From NCBI RefSeq assembly GCF_022815725.1, contig NZ_JALGRF010000016.1, forward strand, positions 62,001 to 126,000: DNA of 64,000 nt, read 5' to 3'. The translations under genes and the position numbers were made by a program. How positions within the stretch are numbered: position 1 is the stretch's first letter; each line of letters starts with the position of its first letter. Source of the DNA: Streptomyces sp. APSN-46.1 (GTDB lineage: Bacteria; Actinomycetota; Actinomycetes; Streptomycetales; Streptomycetaceae). The notes under the pieces were generated by a model. That model had not been told where the DNA came from and did no database searches. It was given only the letters and a program-made list of their open reading frames with translations. Shown in pieces: positions 29,395 through 39,049 of the stretch.

Positions 29395-29946
29395 ATGACC
29401 ACTTCCGCATCCCTGCCCGCCGACTCCGCGCCCCAGGCGTCGGACGGCCGTTCCGTCACGGACCGGCTGGTCGAGGCGAACCGGCAGTACGCCGCGGAAT
29501 TCGTCGACCCGGGCATGGACGCCCGCCCGGTCCTCCAGGTGGCCGTCGTGGCCTGCATGGACGCCCGGCTCGACCTGCACGCCGCCCTCGGCCTGGAGCT
29601 CGGCGACTGTCACACCATCCGCAACGCCGGCGGGGTCGTCACCGACGACACCATCCGCTCGCTCACCATCAGCCAGCGCGCCCTCGGCACCCGCGCGGTG
29701 ATCCTCATCCACCACACCGGCTGTGGTCTCGAAAGCCTGACCGAGGACTTCCGGCACGAGCTGGAGGACGAGGTCGGCCAGCGCCCCGCCTGGGCCGTGG
29801 AGGCCTTCCGCGACGTGGAGCAGGACGTACGCCAGTCCATGCAGCGGGTGCGCACGAACCCCTTCCTCCCCCACACGGACGATGTGCGAGGCTTCGTCTT
29901 CGACGTGCACACCGGGCTCCTGCGGGAGATCGATCCGGCCTCTTGA
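29395..29946 (+). CDS. Beta-class carbonic anhydrase
   Basis: A 183-residue beta-carbonic anhydrase interconverting CO2 and bicarbonate. Zinc ligands are seen in CMDARLD (Cys about 54 with the Asp-Arg dyad) and HHTGCG (His about 107, Cys about 110). GTG 29374, with a weak GGATCGAG before it, is an alternative start seven codons upstream. It belongs to the short actinobacterial subgroup. The next gene begins 95 bases downstream. Confidence 0.9.
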   Translation: MTTSASLPADSAPQASDGRSVTDRLVEANRQYAAEFVDPGMDARPVLQVAVVACMDARLDLHAALGLELGDCHTIRNAGGVVTDDTIRSLTISQRALGTRAVILIHHTGCGLESLTEDFRHELEDEVGQRPAWAVEAFRDVEQDVRQSMQRVRTNPFLPHTDDVRGFVFDVHTGLLREIDPAS

Positions 29947-30041
29947 GTGACACGGGCCCGTGACGCCGTCAAGAATGTGTTTGGGGTGGGCCGTGCATGC
30001 GCCGAGGGCGTCGGCCCTGAGAAAGGGCCGAGGAGAACCAG

Positions 30042-31051
<1,010 letters not shown>

Positions 31052-31052
<1 letters not shown>

Positions 31053-32422
31053 TGGGCGCCGGTGCCCCGCGCGGCGCCGGCGGCGGGCTGCGTACGTCGC
31101 TCTCCGGACTGACCACGCGCGGCCGTTCGTTCGTCGCCGCCGGGGTCGCCGCCGCCGTGTGCGCCTACGTCCTCGGCCAGGGGGAACTGCTCCGGGTCGG
31201 GCTGCTGCTCGCCGCACTGCCGCTGATCTGCGTCCTCGCCCTGCACCGCACCCGCCACCGGGTCACCGGCAGCCGCCGGCTGACCCCGACGCGGGTGGCC
31301 GCGGGCGGCGAGGCCCGGGTGCGGCTGCGGATGGACAACACCTCGCGGGTACCGACCGGGCTGCTGATGCTCCAGGACCGGGTGCCCTACGTCCTCGGTC
31401 CCCGGCCCCGCTTCGTCCTGGACCGGGTCGAGCCCGGCGGGCGCCGCGAGGTGTCCTACCGGGTCCGCTCCGACCTGCGCGGCCGCTACCCCCTGGGCCC
31501 GCTCCAGCTGCGGTTGAGCGACCCCTTCGGGCTGGTCGAGCTGACCCGCTCGTTCAGCGCGTTCGACACCCTCACCGTCATCCCGCGCACCGAGCCCCTG
31601 GCCGCGGTCCGGCTGACCGGCGAGTCCTCCGGTTACGGGGACGGCAGCCGCCGCTCGCTGGCCCTGGCCGGCGACGACGACGTGATCCCGCGCGGCTACC
31701 GGCGCGGCGACGACCTGCGCCGGGTGCACTGGCGCTCCACCGCCCGCTACGGCGAGCTGATGGTGCGCCGCGAGGAGCAGCCGCAGCGCAGCAAGGCCAC
31801 CGTCCTGCTGGACACCCGGCAGCTCGCGTTCGAGGGCGCCGGACCGGACTCCGCCTTCGAATGGGCCGTGTCGGCGGCCGCCTCGACGCTGCTGCACCTC
31901 CTGGAGCAGGGCTTCTCGGTGCGGCTGCTGACCGACACCGGCGATTCGGTGCCCGGCGAAGGCGGCGGCAACATTTTCAGCGGGTCCTCGGCGGGCGGGC
32001 AGGAGTCCGCCGTGGCCGCCGGGCTGATGATGGACACGCTCGCGGTGGTCGGCCACTCCGACGGGGCCGGGCTGTCCCGGGCCTACGACGCGATCCGCAG
32101 CGGTGGCGGCGCCCTCGGGGGAGCCGGCTCCGACGGGCTCCTCATCGGCTTCTTCGGCGACCTGGACGACGTACAGACAGAACTCGCGGCGAAGATGCGC
32201 CAGCGGGCCGGCGGTGCGGTGGCCTTCGTACTGGACTCCGCGACCTGGTCCGGGTGGCCCGCGCGGGACAGCGTGCCGCTCCCGCTGGAGGAGCGGTTGC
32301 GCAGGTTGCGCGACGCGGGCTGGACGGCGCTGGCCGCCCCGCCCGGGGTGGCGTTCGGCGAGCTGTGGCGGCAGGCCGGCAATGCTCCGCTCGGCATGGG
32401 TGCTTCCGGAGGCTGGGGATGA
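31052..32422 (+). CDS. DUF58 domain-containing protein
   Basis: A 456-residue protein with two N-terminal membrane segments (about residues 25-65), an immunoglobulin-like stretch, and the DUF58 block YRRGDDLRRVHWRSTARYG (about 210-230), followed by a VWA-like region. DUF58 proteins are linked genetically to MoxR ATPases and transglutaminases; their biochemical role is unclear. Its ATG overlaps the moxR stop (TGATG), and its stop overlaps the next start (ATGA). Confidence 0.92.
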
Positions 32423-34842
32423 GCGGGCGGGCGAGACTGACACTTTTCGCGGCGTTGGCGACGCTGCTCACCTCGTGGTCGCTGGCCGGGCTGGTCGAGT
32501 CGAACAGCTGGATCGCGCAGGCCGCGCTGCTGCTTGCCGTGCAGAGCGCGGTGGGGGCCGGGGCCCGGAGGCTGCCGCTGGCGCGGTCGCTGACGGTGGC
32601 CTCGCAGCTGCTGGTGTCGCTGCTGATCCTCGCGTTCATGTTCGCGGGGAAGGGCGAGTCCACCGGGAACGGGCCGCTGGCCTACCTGGTGACGGACTTC
32701 GGCGCGCTGTTCGGGCGGGGCGTCCAGGACGTGGGCGAGTACGCGATACCGGCGCCGGTCACGGACGGCATCCGCCTGCTGCTGCTGGCCGGGGTGCTGC
32801 TGATCGGGCTGCTCGTGGACATGCTGGCGGTGACGCTGCGCACGGCCGCCGCGGCGGGGCTGCCGCTGCTCGCGCTGTACTCGGTGGCCGCCGGGCTGTC
32901 CGCGGACCACGGGAACTCCTGGTTCTCGTTCCTGCTGGCCGGGTGCGGCTATCTGATGATGCTGCTCGCCGAGGGCCGCGACCGCCTCGCCCAGTGGGGC
33001 CGGGTCTTCGGCGCGGCCCCGCGCGGCCGGGTGTCGGCCGCCTCGGGTTACGGGAGCGGTGCCGATTCGGGCAGTGGGCAGGCGCTGGCTCCCGTACGCA
33101 CCGGGCGGCGGATCGGCGCGGTCGCGCTCGGCCTGGCGCTGGCCGTGCCGCTGGCGCTGCCGGCGCTGGGGGACGGCCTGCTGGGCGGCCGGGGCGCGGA
33201 TGAGTCCGGCGGCAGCGGCACGGGCGGGACGATCTCGGCGGTCAACCCGCTGGTCTCGCTGCAGAGCAGCCTGAACGCGCAGGACAACCGGGTGGTGCTG
33301 AAGTACCGCACGGACAGCCCGCAGGTCGGCGACCAGTACGTGCGGATCCTGGCGCTGGACGAGTTCAACGGGGTCAAGTGGGAGGCCTCCGGGCGGCCGC
33401 TGACCGACGTCCCGGAGCGGATGCCGACCCCGCCGGGGCTGGGCGAGCAGGTACGGACGGGCGCGACCGAGGTGCGCACCACGTTCTCGGCGGCGGACAC
33501 CTACGTGCAGCGCTACCTGCCGATGCCGTACCCGGCGACCGGGGTGGACATCGGCGGGAAGTGGCGGTTCGAGCAGGCCGGCCGGACCCTGGTCGGGGAC
33601 CAGCTGGGCAAGGACAAGTACCAGAACGTGCAGGGCGCCCAGTACACGGTGCGGAGCATGCTGCTGCGGCCGACGGTGCGCCAGCTCCAGACCGCGCCGG
33701 CGCCGAACGCGGCGGTCAAGGCCGAGTACACGAAGCTGCCGGACAATCTGCCGCCGGTCGTCGCGGAGCGGGCCCGCGAGGTCGTGCGGGGCTCGAAGGA
33801 CGACTACACGCGGGCGGTGAAACTCCAGGACTACTTCGCCGTGAGCGGCGGATTCCGCTACGACACGCGGACCGCCTCCGGTACGGGTCCGCAGGCCGTC
33901 GCCCGCTTCCTGGAGGACAAGGAGGGCTTCTGCGTCCACTTCGCGTTCTCGATGGCCGCGATGTCCCGCTCGCTGGGGATCCCGGCGCGGGTGGCGGTCG
34001 GGTTCACCCCGGGCGAGAAGCAGTCGGACGGCACGTGGAACGTGTCGATGCGGGACGCGCACGCGTGGCCGGAGCTGTACTTCGAGGGCGTGGGCTGGAC
34101 CCGTTTCGAGCCGACGCCCCGCTCGGGGATCTCGATCCCCGACTACAGCCGGGCGGAGACCCCGGCGGCCACGCCGTCCGCGCCGACGGCGCTGCCGTCG
34201 TCGAACGCGTCCGAGCCGGCGGCTGATCCGTCGAAGGCGGACGACTGCCCGCCGGAGCTGAAGAAGCTGGGCGAGTGCGGCGGGCCGGCGGCGACACAGG
34301 GGGCCGCTCCGGGCGCGGGCGGGCCGTCGGTGCTCGCGGTGGCGGGCTGGGCGGCGGCCGTCGTGGCGCTGCTGGGCCTCCCGCTGCTGCCGTTGCTGTG
34401 GCGGACGCGGGTGCGGGCGCGGCGGCTGTCGGCGGGTGGTGTCCTCGTGGCCTGGCGGGAGCTGGGCGACGGGGCCTGGGACGTGGGCATCGCCCCGGAC
34501 GAGGCGTTGTCGCCGCGGTCCGCCGCCGCGCGGGTGGTGGAGCTGGGCCGGCTGGAGCCGGACGCGGCGGAGGCGGTGCACCGGGTCGCGGGCGCGGTGG
34601 AGCGGGCGCTGTACGCGCCGCCGGGCGCGGACGTCTCGTACCCGGGCCTGGCGCGGGACGTGCTGCTGGCCCGCGCCGGTCTGCTGGCCGGCGTGTCCCG
34701 CGCGGCCCGGCTGCGGGCGCTGCTCCTGCCGCGCTCCGCGGCCCGCGTCTCCTGGGCGGCCTCCGCCCGCTGGTCCGCCCTGACGGCGGCGGCCTCGGCC
34801 CGCGCGGCGTCCGTCCGGCTGCCGCTGCGCGGCCGCGGCTGA
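32419..34842 (+). CDS. Transglutaminase-like membrane protein (TgpA family)
   Basis: An 807-residue protein. About six membrane helices fill residues 5-235, followed by an external transglutaminase-like domain whose nucleophilic Cys is in EGFCVHFAFSMA (about residue 505) and His in RDAHAWPEL (about 548); the third residue region reads RFEPTP. A further membrane helix lies near 640-660, followed by a DUF4129-like C-terminal region. The family may cleave or cross-link wall or surface proteins. Third gene of the coupled MoxR-DUF58-TgpA operon, a widespread conserved set. Confidence 0.92.
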   Translation: MSGRARLTLFAALATLLTSWSLAGLVESNSWIAQAALLLAVQSAVGAGARRLPLARSLTVASQLLVSLLILAFMFAGKGESTGNGPLAYLVTDFGALFGRGVQDVGEYAIPAPVTDGIRLLLLAGVLLIGLLVDMLAVTLRTAAAAGLPLLALYSVAAGLSADHGNSWFSFLLAGCGYLMMLLAEGRDRLAQWGRVFGAAPRGRVSAASGYGSGADSGSGQALAPVRTGRRIGAVALGLALAVPLALPALGDGLLGGRGADESGGSGTGGTISAVNPLVSLQSSLNAQDNRVVLKYRTDSPQVGDQYVRILALDEFNGVKWEASGRPLTDVPERMPTPPGLGEQVRTGATEVRTTFSAADTYVQRYLPMPYPATGVDIGGKWRFEQAGRTLVGDQLGKDKYQNVQGAQYTVRSMLLRPTVRQLQTAPAPNAAVKAEYTKLPDNLPPVVAERAREVVRGSKDDYTRAVKLQDYFAVSGGFRYDTRTASGTGPQAVARFLEDKEGFCVHFAFSMAAMSRSLGIPARVAVGFTPGEKQSDGTWNVSMRDAHAWPELYFEGVGWTRFEPTPRSGISIPDYSRAETPAATPSAPTALPSSNASEPAADPSKADDCPPELKKLGECGGPAATQGAAPGAGGPSVLAVAGWAAAVVALLGLPLLPLLWRTRVRARRLSAGGVLVAWRELGDGAWDVGIAPDEALSPRSAAARVVELGRLEPDAAEAVHRVAGAVERALYAPPGADVSYPGLARDVLLARAGLLAGVSRAARLRALLLPRSAARVSWAASARWSALTAAASARAASVRLPLRGRG

Positions 34843-34934
34843 CGGTGCTGTCCTGCGGGCGGCCTGCGGGCGGCCTGCGGGCGGCGCCGCCCCCGGGCCG
34901 AGGGCCCGCGGCGGCGGCGCGGGCGCATACGAAA

Positions 34935-34985
34935 AATGCCGGGCGGCGAGGCTCGTTCCCCCTGAGCCCCGCCGCCCGGCCATTT
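34935..34985. terminator. Terminator after the TgpA operon
   Basis: A long stem AATGCCGGGCGGCG.GGCTC against GAGCC.CGCCGCCCGGCCATT with a pyrimidine-rich loop. An A run lies on the left side and TTTC on the right, so it may work in both directions. Confidence 0.75.
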
Positions 34986-35121
34986 CGCGTAACCGGGCCC
35001 CCGTAACCCTCCCGGCGAGGGACGAGGCCCCGGCCCGCTCCGCGGCCCCGTGTCCGCGGTGCGGGCCGAGGCCCCTGTCCGTCGTCCCCCAGTCTGCTGT
35101 TCCCGCAGGTGGGAGCCCATC

Positions 35122-35178
35122 CGTACGCGTACTCATTTCCGCGCCTAGGTACGCCTAGGTACGTACGGGTACTCAGTT
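35122..35178. repeat. TACG / CCTAGG repeat cluster
   Basis: CCTAGGTACG occurs twice in direct order at about 35145-35164, flanked by GTACGCGTACTCA and GTACGGGTACTCA. It lies downstream of the TetR gene. A regulatory or recombination role is possible but unproven. Confidence 0.45.
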
Positions 35179-35224
35179 CTACGCGCCCCCGCCGTCCCCG
35201 CGGCACCGCCGACCGGGGTACCCC

Positions 35225-35872
35225 TCAGCGGCTTCCGCTGACCCGCCCCCGCAACAGCAGCGACAGCGCCGAGTGCACGTCGTCCAGCGACCGCTCGCTC
35301 TGGAACGCCTGCCAGTCCAGCGCGGCGACGAGCACCATCCCCACCAACGCGGCCGCGGTCAGCGGTACATCGATCTCGGCGCTGAGTTCGCCCCGCTCGA
35401 CGCCCTCCCGCAGCACCGTCTCCACGACCGCCACCGCCTCCTGCCGGACCACCATCAGCGTGGACTGCCATGCCCGGTTGGTGCGCCACAGCTCGGCGAC
35501 GTACAGCTGCGTGAACGCCGGGTACCGGTCGATGAAGACCAGGCCCGCCCTGATCATCTCGTCGAGCGCCTCGATCCGGGTCCCGCCGCGCGCCTCGGTC
35601 TCCTCCGCCGCCCTCCGCAGGGACGCGGTCAGCAGGCCGACCCCGTGCCGGAGCAGCTCCTCGAAGAGGTCGGTCTTGCTGGCGAAGTTGTAGTAGACGG
35701 TTCCCTTCGCGACGCCCGCCCGCTCGGCGATCTCATCGACCGTGGTGGCCGAGAAGCCCTGCTCGGCGATGAGTGTGACGGCCGCTTCGTAGAGCTTCTG
35801 CCGGGTGGCCTGCCGTCGGCCGCTGCCGGTACCCGTACCGGTACTGCTGCTTTCCATGGCGCTGATTCTCAC
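35225..35872 (-). CDS. TetR-family transcriptional regulator
   Basis: A 215-residue regulator. The HTH domain (about residues 20-66) has ATTVDEIAERAGVAKGTVYY; the C-terminal ligand domain resembles the TetR_C-type found beside ABC-2 or YhgE transport genes. GTG 35872 is chosen because AAGGAAG lies 9 bases upstream, inside the gap after the permease stop; ATG 35857 is the alternative. It is the last gene of the ABC-YhgE-TetR operon and the natural candidate to bind the 26-bp palindrome at 38874-38899. Confidence 0.9.
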   Translation of the reverse strand: MRISAMESSSTGTGTGSGRRQATRQKLYEAAVTLIAEQGFSATTVDEIAERAGVAKGTVYYNFASKTDLFEELLRHGVGLLTASLRRAAEETEARGGTRIEALDEMIRAGLVFIDRYPAFTQLYVAELWRTNRAWQSTLMVVRQEAVAVVETVLREGVERGELSAEIDVPLTAAALVGMVLVAALDWQAFQSERSLDDVHSALSLLLRGRVSGSR

Positions 35873-35886
35873 AGGTCAACGCTTCC

Positions 35887-37977
35887 TTACAGGCTCAGTT
35901 CGGGGTGCAGCCGGTCCATCGTCCACACCTGCTTGCCGCGGGCGGCGAGTGCGGTGAGGGCGAGCGCGCCGGCCGTGAACGCCACCAGGACGGCGCAGCC
36001 CTGCCACACGGGGGCGAGATCGCCGCCGGTGATGAGTTTGCGCAGGCCCTCGACGATGTACGACATCGGCAGGTACGGGTGGATCGCGTTGAAGAAGTCA
36101 GGACTGGTCTGAACGGGGTACGTACCGCCCGCCGAGGTCAGCTGGAGCATCAGGACGGCCAGCACCAGGATGCGGCCGGCCGCGCCGAACTTGGCGTTGA
36201 GCCACTGCACGATCGCCGCGAAGCAGCCGGTGACCAGCATCAGGAACGCGATGGTCAGGGCCGGTCGCGCCATCTCCAGGCCGAGGCCCCAGTGGAGTAC
36301 GGACATCAGCGCGGCCACCTGCGCGGCGCCGAGGCCGGCCACGGGCAGCCAGCCCGCGAAGGCGACCCGCCAGGGCGAGGCACCCGCGGCGAGGGCCCGC
36401 CGGTTCAGCGGCGCGATCAGCATGTAGGCGACCATCGCGCCGACCCAGAGGGAGAGCGGGATGAAGTACGGGGCGAAACCCGTACCGTAGTTCGGCGCCT
36501 TGTGCAGGGACTGGTTGGCGAGCTTGACCGGATCGGCCATGACCTCGGTGCGGGCGTCGCGCTGCTTCTCGTCGTAGTCCGGGATCTTGCCGACGCCGTC
36601 GTGCAGGCCGTCGGCGAGGTCGCGGTTGCCGTCGACGAGCTTGAACATGCCGCCGTTGAGGCTGTGTGCTCCGTCGCCGAGCTTGCCGACACCCTCGCCG
36701 AGGGCGCCGGAGCCCTTGGTGGCGCTGCCCAGGCCGGTGTGGAGCTGGGCCATGCCGGTGGCGACCTTGTGGGCGCCGGTGTTGAGGGCGTTGATCTTCG
36801 CGACGCGGTCTTCGAGGTCGGCGGAGAGACCGGGGGCCTTCGCGGCCAGCTCGCGGGCCTTCTTCTCCAGGTCGGTCAGCTGCTTGCGGAGCGCTTCGAG
36901 GTCGCCGCCCGAGTTCTTGACCAGGGTGTTGACGTCGCCGGAGAGCTCGGCGGCCTCGGCCGCTCCGTCCTTGATCTTCTTCATCTCGGCGCAGGCGGCG
37001 GGCGACGCGTGCGGGACGCCGGGGCTGACGCACTGGTTGGTGTAGAGGGCCGCCGACTGGGTGGCGAGCAGTCGCGAGTGGCGGGCCGCGTCCGGGGCCT
37101 TCTTGGCGAAGGTGTCCAGGTGGTTCTTGGTCACCTTGGCCGTGTCGGCGACCAGCTCGGCGCTGTCCGCGAGCTGCTTGGAGTCCTTGAGGAAGGGGCG
37201 GACCTTGTCGGCACCGCCGTTGACCTTGTCGGCGAGGGTCTGGGTGGCGGTGGCGATGTCCCGCGTACCGGTCTTCAGCTGCCCGGAGGCCGTGTTGAGC
37301 TGCTTCAGCCCGCTCGTGAGCTCGCCGGACTTCGCCTTGGCCGTGTCGAGGCCGTCGGCGAGGTCCTTGGCTCCCTTCTGGGCCTTGTCGGCGCCGTCCT
37401 TCAGCTTGTCGGCGCCGTCGGCGGCCTCGGCCGTCTTGTCGTGCAGATCGGAGAAGGACACGAAGATCTTGTCGAGGAAGCCGCGGGAGGCGTTGGTGGA
37501 CGCCGCCGAGCGGACCTCGGAGAAGACGGTGCGGGAGATCGAGCCGACGACGTAGTTGTTCGAGTCGTTGGTGCGGACCTGGAGCGCGCCGGTGGTGGGG
37601 TCCTCGCCGGAGCTGGAGGCGATCTTCTCGCTGAAGTCGGCGGGCATGGTCAGGGACAGGTAGTACGTCCCGTTCTCCAGCCCCTTCGCCGCCTCGTCGG
37701 CGCTGACCTCGCGCCAGTCGAAGGTCCGGCTGTCGCGGAGCTTCTTGGTGATCTCGCCGCCGGCGTCGATGCGCGCGCCGTCGACGGTGGCGCCCTTGTC
37801 GGCGTTGACGAGGGCGACGGGCACCTTGTCGAGGCGGCTGTACGGGTCCCAGAAGGACCAGAGGTACAGCGCGCCGTAGAGCAGTGGCAGCAGGAGCAGC
37901 GCGACGAGGGCGGCGCGGGGGAGCTTTCCCCGCCCGAACCGCTTCAGCTCAAGCGCGGCGAGCTTCGGAGAGCGCAT
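35887..37977 (-). CDS. YhgE/Pip domain (ABC-2 type) membrane protein
   Basis: A 696-residue protein: a first transmembrane helix (about residues 21-42), a long extracytoplasmic domain (45-490) rich in Ala/Lys/Asp heptads predicted as coiled coil (ADKLKDGADKAQKGAKDLAD), then five or six C-terminal helices (490-690). This is the YhgE/Pip architecture related to ABC-2 permeases, whose members include a phage infection protein and type VII-associated proteins. Its ATG 37977 overlaps the ATPase gene by 29 bases. Likely partner of the adjacent degenerate ATPase; substrate unknown. Confidence 0.9.
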   Translation of the reverse strand: MRSPKLAALELKRFGRGKLPRAALVALLLLPLLYGALYLWSFWDPYSRLDKVPVALVNADKGATVDGARIDAGGEITKKLRDSRTFDWREVSADEAAKGLENGTYYLSLTMPADFSEKIASSSGEDPTTGALQVRTNDSNNYVVGSISRTVFSEVRSAASTNASRGFLDKIFVSFSDLHDKTAEAADGADKLKDGADKAQKGAKDLADGLDTAKAKSGELTSGLKQLNTASGQLKTGTRDIATATQTLADKVNGGADKVRPFLKDSKQLADSAELVADTAKVTKNHLDTFAKKAPDAARHSRLLATQSAALYTNQCVSPGVPHASPAACAEMKKIKDGAAEAAELSGDVNTLVKNSGGDLEALRKQLTDLEKKARELAAKAPGLSADLEDRVAKINALNTGAHKVATGMAQLHTGLGSATKGSGALGEGVGKLGDGAHSLNGGMFKLVDGNRDLADGLHDGVGKIPDYDEKQRDARTEVMADPVKLANQSLHKAPNYGTGFAPYFIPLSLWVGAMVAYMLIAPLNRRALAAGASPWRVAFAGWLPVAGLGAAQVAALMSVLHWGLGLEMARPALTIAFLMLVTGCFAAIVQWLNAKFGAAGRILVLAVLMLQLTSAGGTYPVQTSPDFFNAIHPYLPMSYIVEGLRKLITGGDLAPVWQGCAVLVAFTAGALALTALAARGKQVWTMDRLHPELSL

Positions 37978-38860
37978 CGTCCGCCCCCTTCGTGTTCGTG
38001 TCGTCTTCGTCGGTGTCGTCGGTGTCGGTGCTGGTGCCGTCGGCATCGTCGGCCTCGGGCTCGGCCTCGGGCTCGGCCTCGGGCTCGGGCTCGGCCTCGG
38101 CCTCGGGCTCGGGTTCCGGCGCGGCCTCCGGCTCCGGCTCCGCGGCGGGCGCGGCGGTTTCGGCGGGGGTTCCGGTGCGCAGCACCGTCGCGTCCTCGGG
38201 GGCCTCGCTGCACGTGGCGAGGACGGTGGTCCCGCGGGCCGCGATCGAGCGGAGCAGGGCCCAGGCCTCGGCGCGTTCGGCGTCCGAGAGCTTGAGGTCG
38301 AGGTCGTCGAGGGCCAGCAGCCGCGGGTCGCCCAGCAGGGCGATGGCCACGGACAGGCGTACGGATTCCAGCCGTTCCAGGTCGCGTACGGAGGTACGGG
38401 GCCCCTTGGGCAGGGTCGCGAGGTCCAGACCGACGGCGGCCAGGGCCTCCTCGATCCGGGTGGCGGTGGAGGCCCGGCGCTCGGCGCGGGGCCGGAGCAG
38501 GGCGCGGACCGGGCCCTCGTAGCGGCGCTGAAGCAGGGCGCCTTCGCGCAGCTGCTCGGCGACGGTGAGGGACTGGTCGAGCTCGTTGACGCCGGGGACC
38601 GGGCCGAGGGCGGCGACCCGGCGGACCGCCCCCATGTGCTTCGGCAGCCGGTGGCCGGCGACCTCGGCATGGCCCTCGGTGGGCTTCATGCGGCCGGTGA
38701 GGGCGAGGAGCAGACAGGTGCGGCCGCTGCCCGAGGGCCCCTCGACCGCGATGAGCGAGCCGGGCGCCGCGTCGATCCCGACGCCCCGGAACACCCAGCC
38801 GCGTGGGCCCTTGAGTCCGAAGTCCTCGGCTTTGACGGCCGCGCCGCGCGGGCTGTCCAC
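37949..38860 (-). CDS. Degenerate ABC transporter ATP-binding protein
   Basis: A 303-residue ABC-type nucleotide-binding protein with several altered motifs. Walker A reads GPSGSGRT (residues 41-48), with Arg in place of Lys. Walker B is LLALDD (181-186), with Asp at the catalytic Glu position. The signature region RDLERLE lacks LSGGQ. A strongly acidic Glu-Pro-Glu-Ala tail (about 238-303) is encoded by short DNA repeats. ATP hydrolysis is therefore doubtful; a regulatory or binding-only role with the YhgE protein is possible. GTG 38860 follows GGGAGGGG. Confidence 0.85.
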   Translation of the reverse strand: MDSPRGAAVKAEDFGLKGPRGWVFRGVGIDAAPGSLIAVEGPSGSGRTCLLLALTGRMKPTEGHAEVAGHRLPKHMGAVRRVAALGPVPGVNELDQSLTVAEQLREGALLQRRYEGPVRALLRPRAERRASTATRIEEALAAVGLDLATLPKGPRTSVRDLERLESVRLSVAIALLGDPRLLALDDLDLKLSDAERAEAWALLRSIAARGTTVLATCSEAPEDATVLRTGTPAETAAPAAEPEPEAAPEPEPEAEAEPEPEAEPEAEPEADDADGTSTDTDDTDEDDTNTKGADDALSEARRA

Positions 38861-38873
38861 GCCGTCCCCTCCC

Positions 38874-38899
38874 TTTTGAACTGACTGGTCAGTTCAAAA
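38874..38899. promoter_or_regulatory. 26-bp palindromic operator (TetR-type)
   Basis: TTTTGAACTGAC, TG, GTCAGTTCAAAA: perfect 12-base arms ending 14 bases before the ATPase start codon and overlapping its 5' leader. Binding here by the TetR protein encoded in the same operon would give autoregulation. The TTGAACTGAC core resembles sites of TetR repressors that govern efflux operons. Confidence 0.75.
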
Positions 38900-38980
38900 A
38901 CTAGCACCCTTGGGACGCACGCGCCGTGCACAGGGAGGCAGTTGTCCGGACAAGCGGGGCAAAACCGCAGGTCAACGCGA

Positions 38981-39003
38981 TTGTCAGTGGGGCACGTCAC
39001 GAT
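38981..39003 (+). promoter_or_regulatory. RecA-independent DNA-damage promoter candidate (PafBC type)
   Basis: TTGTCAGTG (38981-38989), eight bases, then CACGAT (38998-39003). The mycobacterial RecA-NDp motif is TTGTCRGTG-N8-TAnnnT, so only the first base of the -10 differs. It would start a transcript about 40 bases before the HEPN gene. Confidence 0.5.
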
Positions 39004-39049
39004 GGATCCACGCATAGCGACAGCACCACGCATCGACAGGAGGTTCGTC

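Larger units (their letters stand above)
34843..35224. other. Gap between convergent TgpA and TetR genes
   Basis: About 380 bases with no credible gene. It contains three 11-bp direct repeats (CTGCGGGCGGC, about 34853-34885), a strong terminator (34935-34985) and a cluster of TACG/CCTAGG repeats (35122-35178). Confidence 0.6.

Noticed and set aside
32083..35136. 1017-residue open frame opposite the TgpA-type gene
   Set aside because: Antisense shadow without motifs; the plus-strand operon is coupled and conserved.
38040..38140. Short GGCCTCGGGCTC repeats as a possible microsatellite locus of its own
   Set aside because: They are codons for the acidic Glu-Pro-Glu-Ala tail of the ABC ATPase.
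35887..38670. 927-residue start for the YhgE-type protein
   Set aside because: The extra N-terminal part is an out-of-frame reading of the ATPase gene; ATG 37977 has a ribosome binding site and begins before the first membrane helix.
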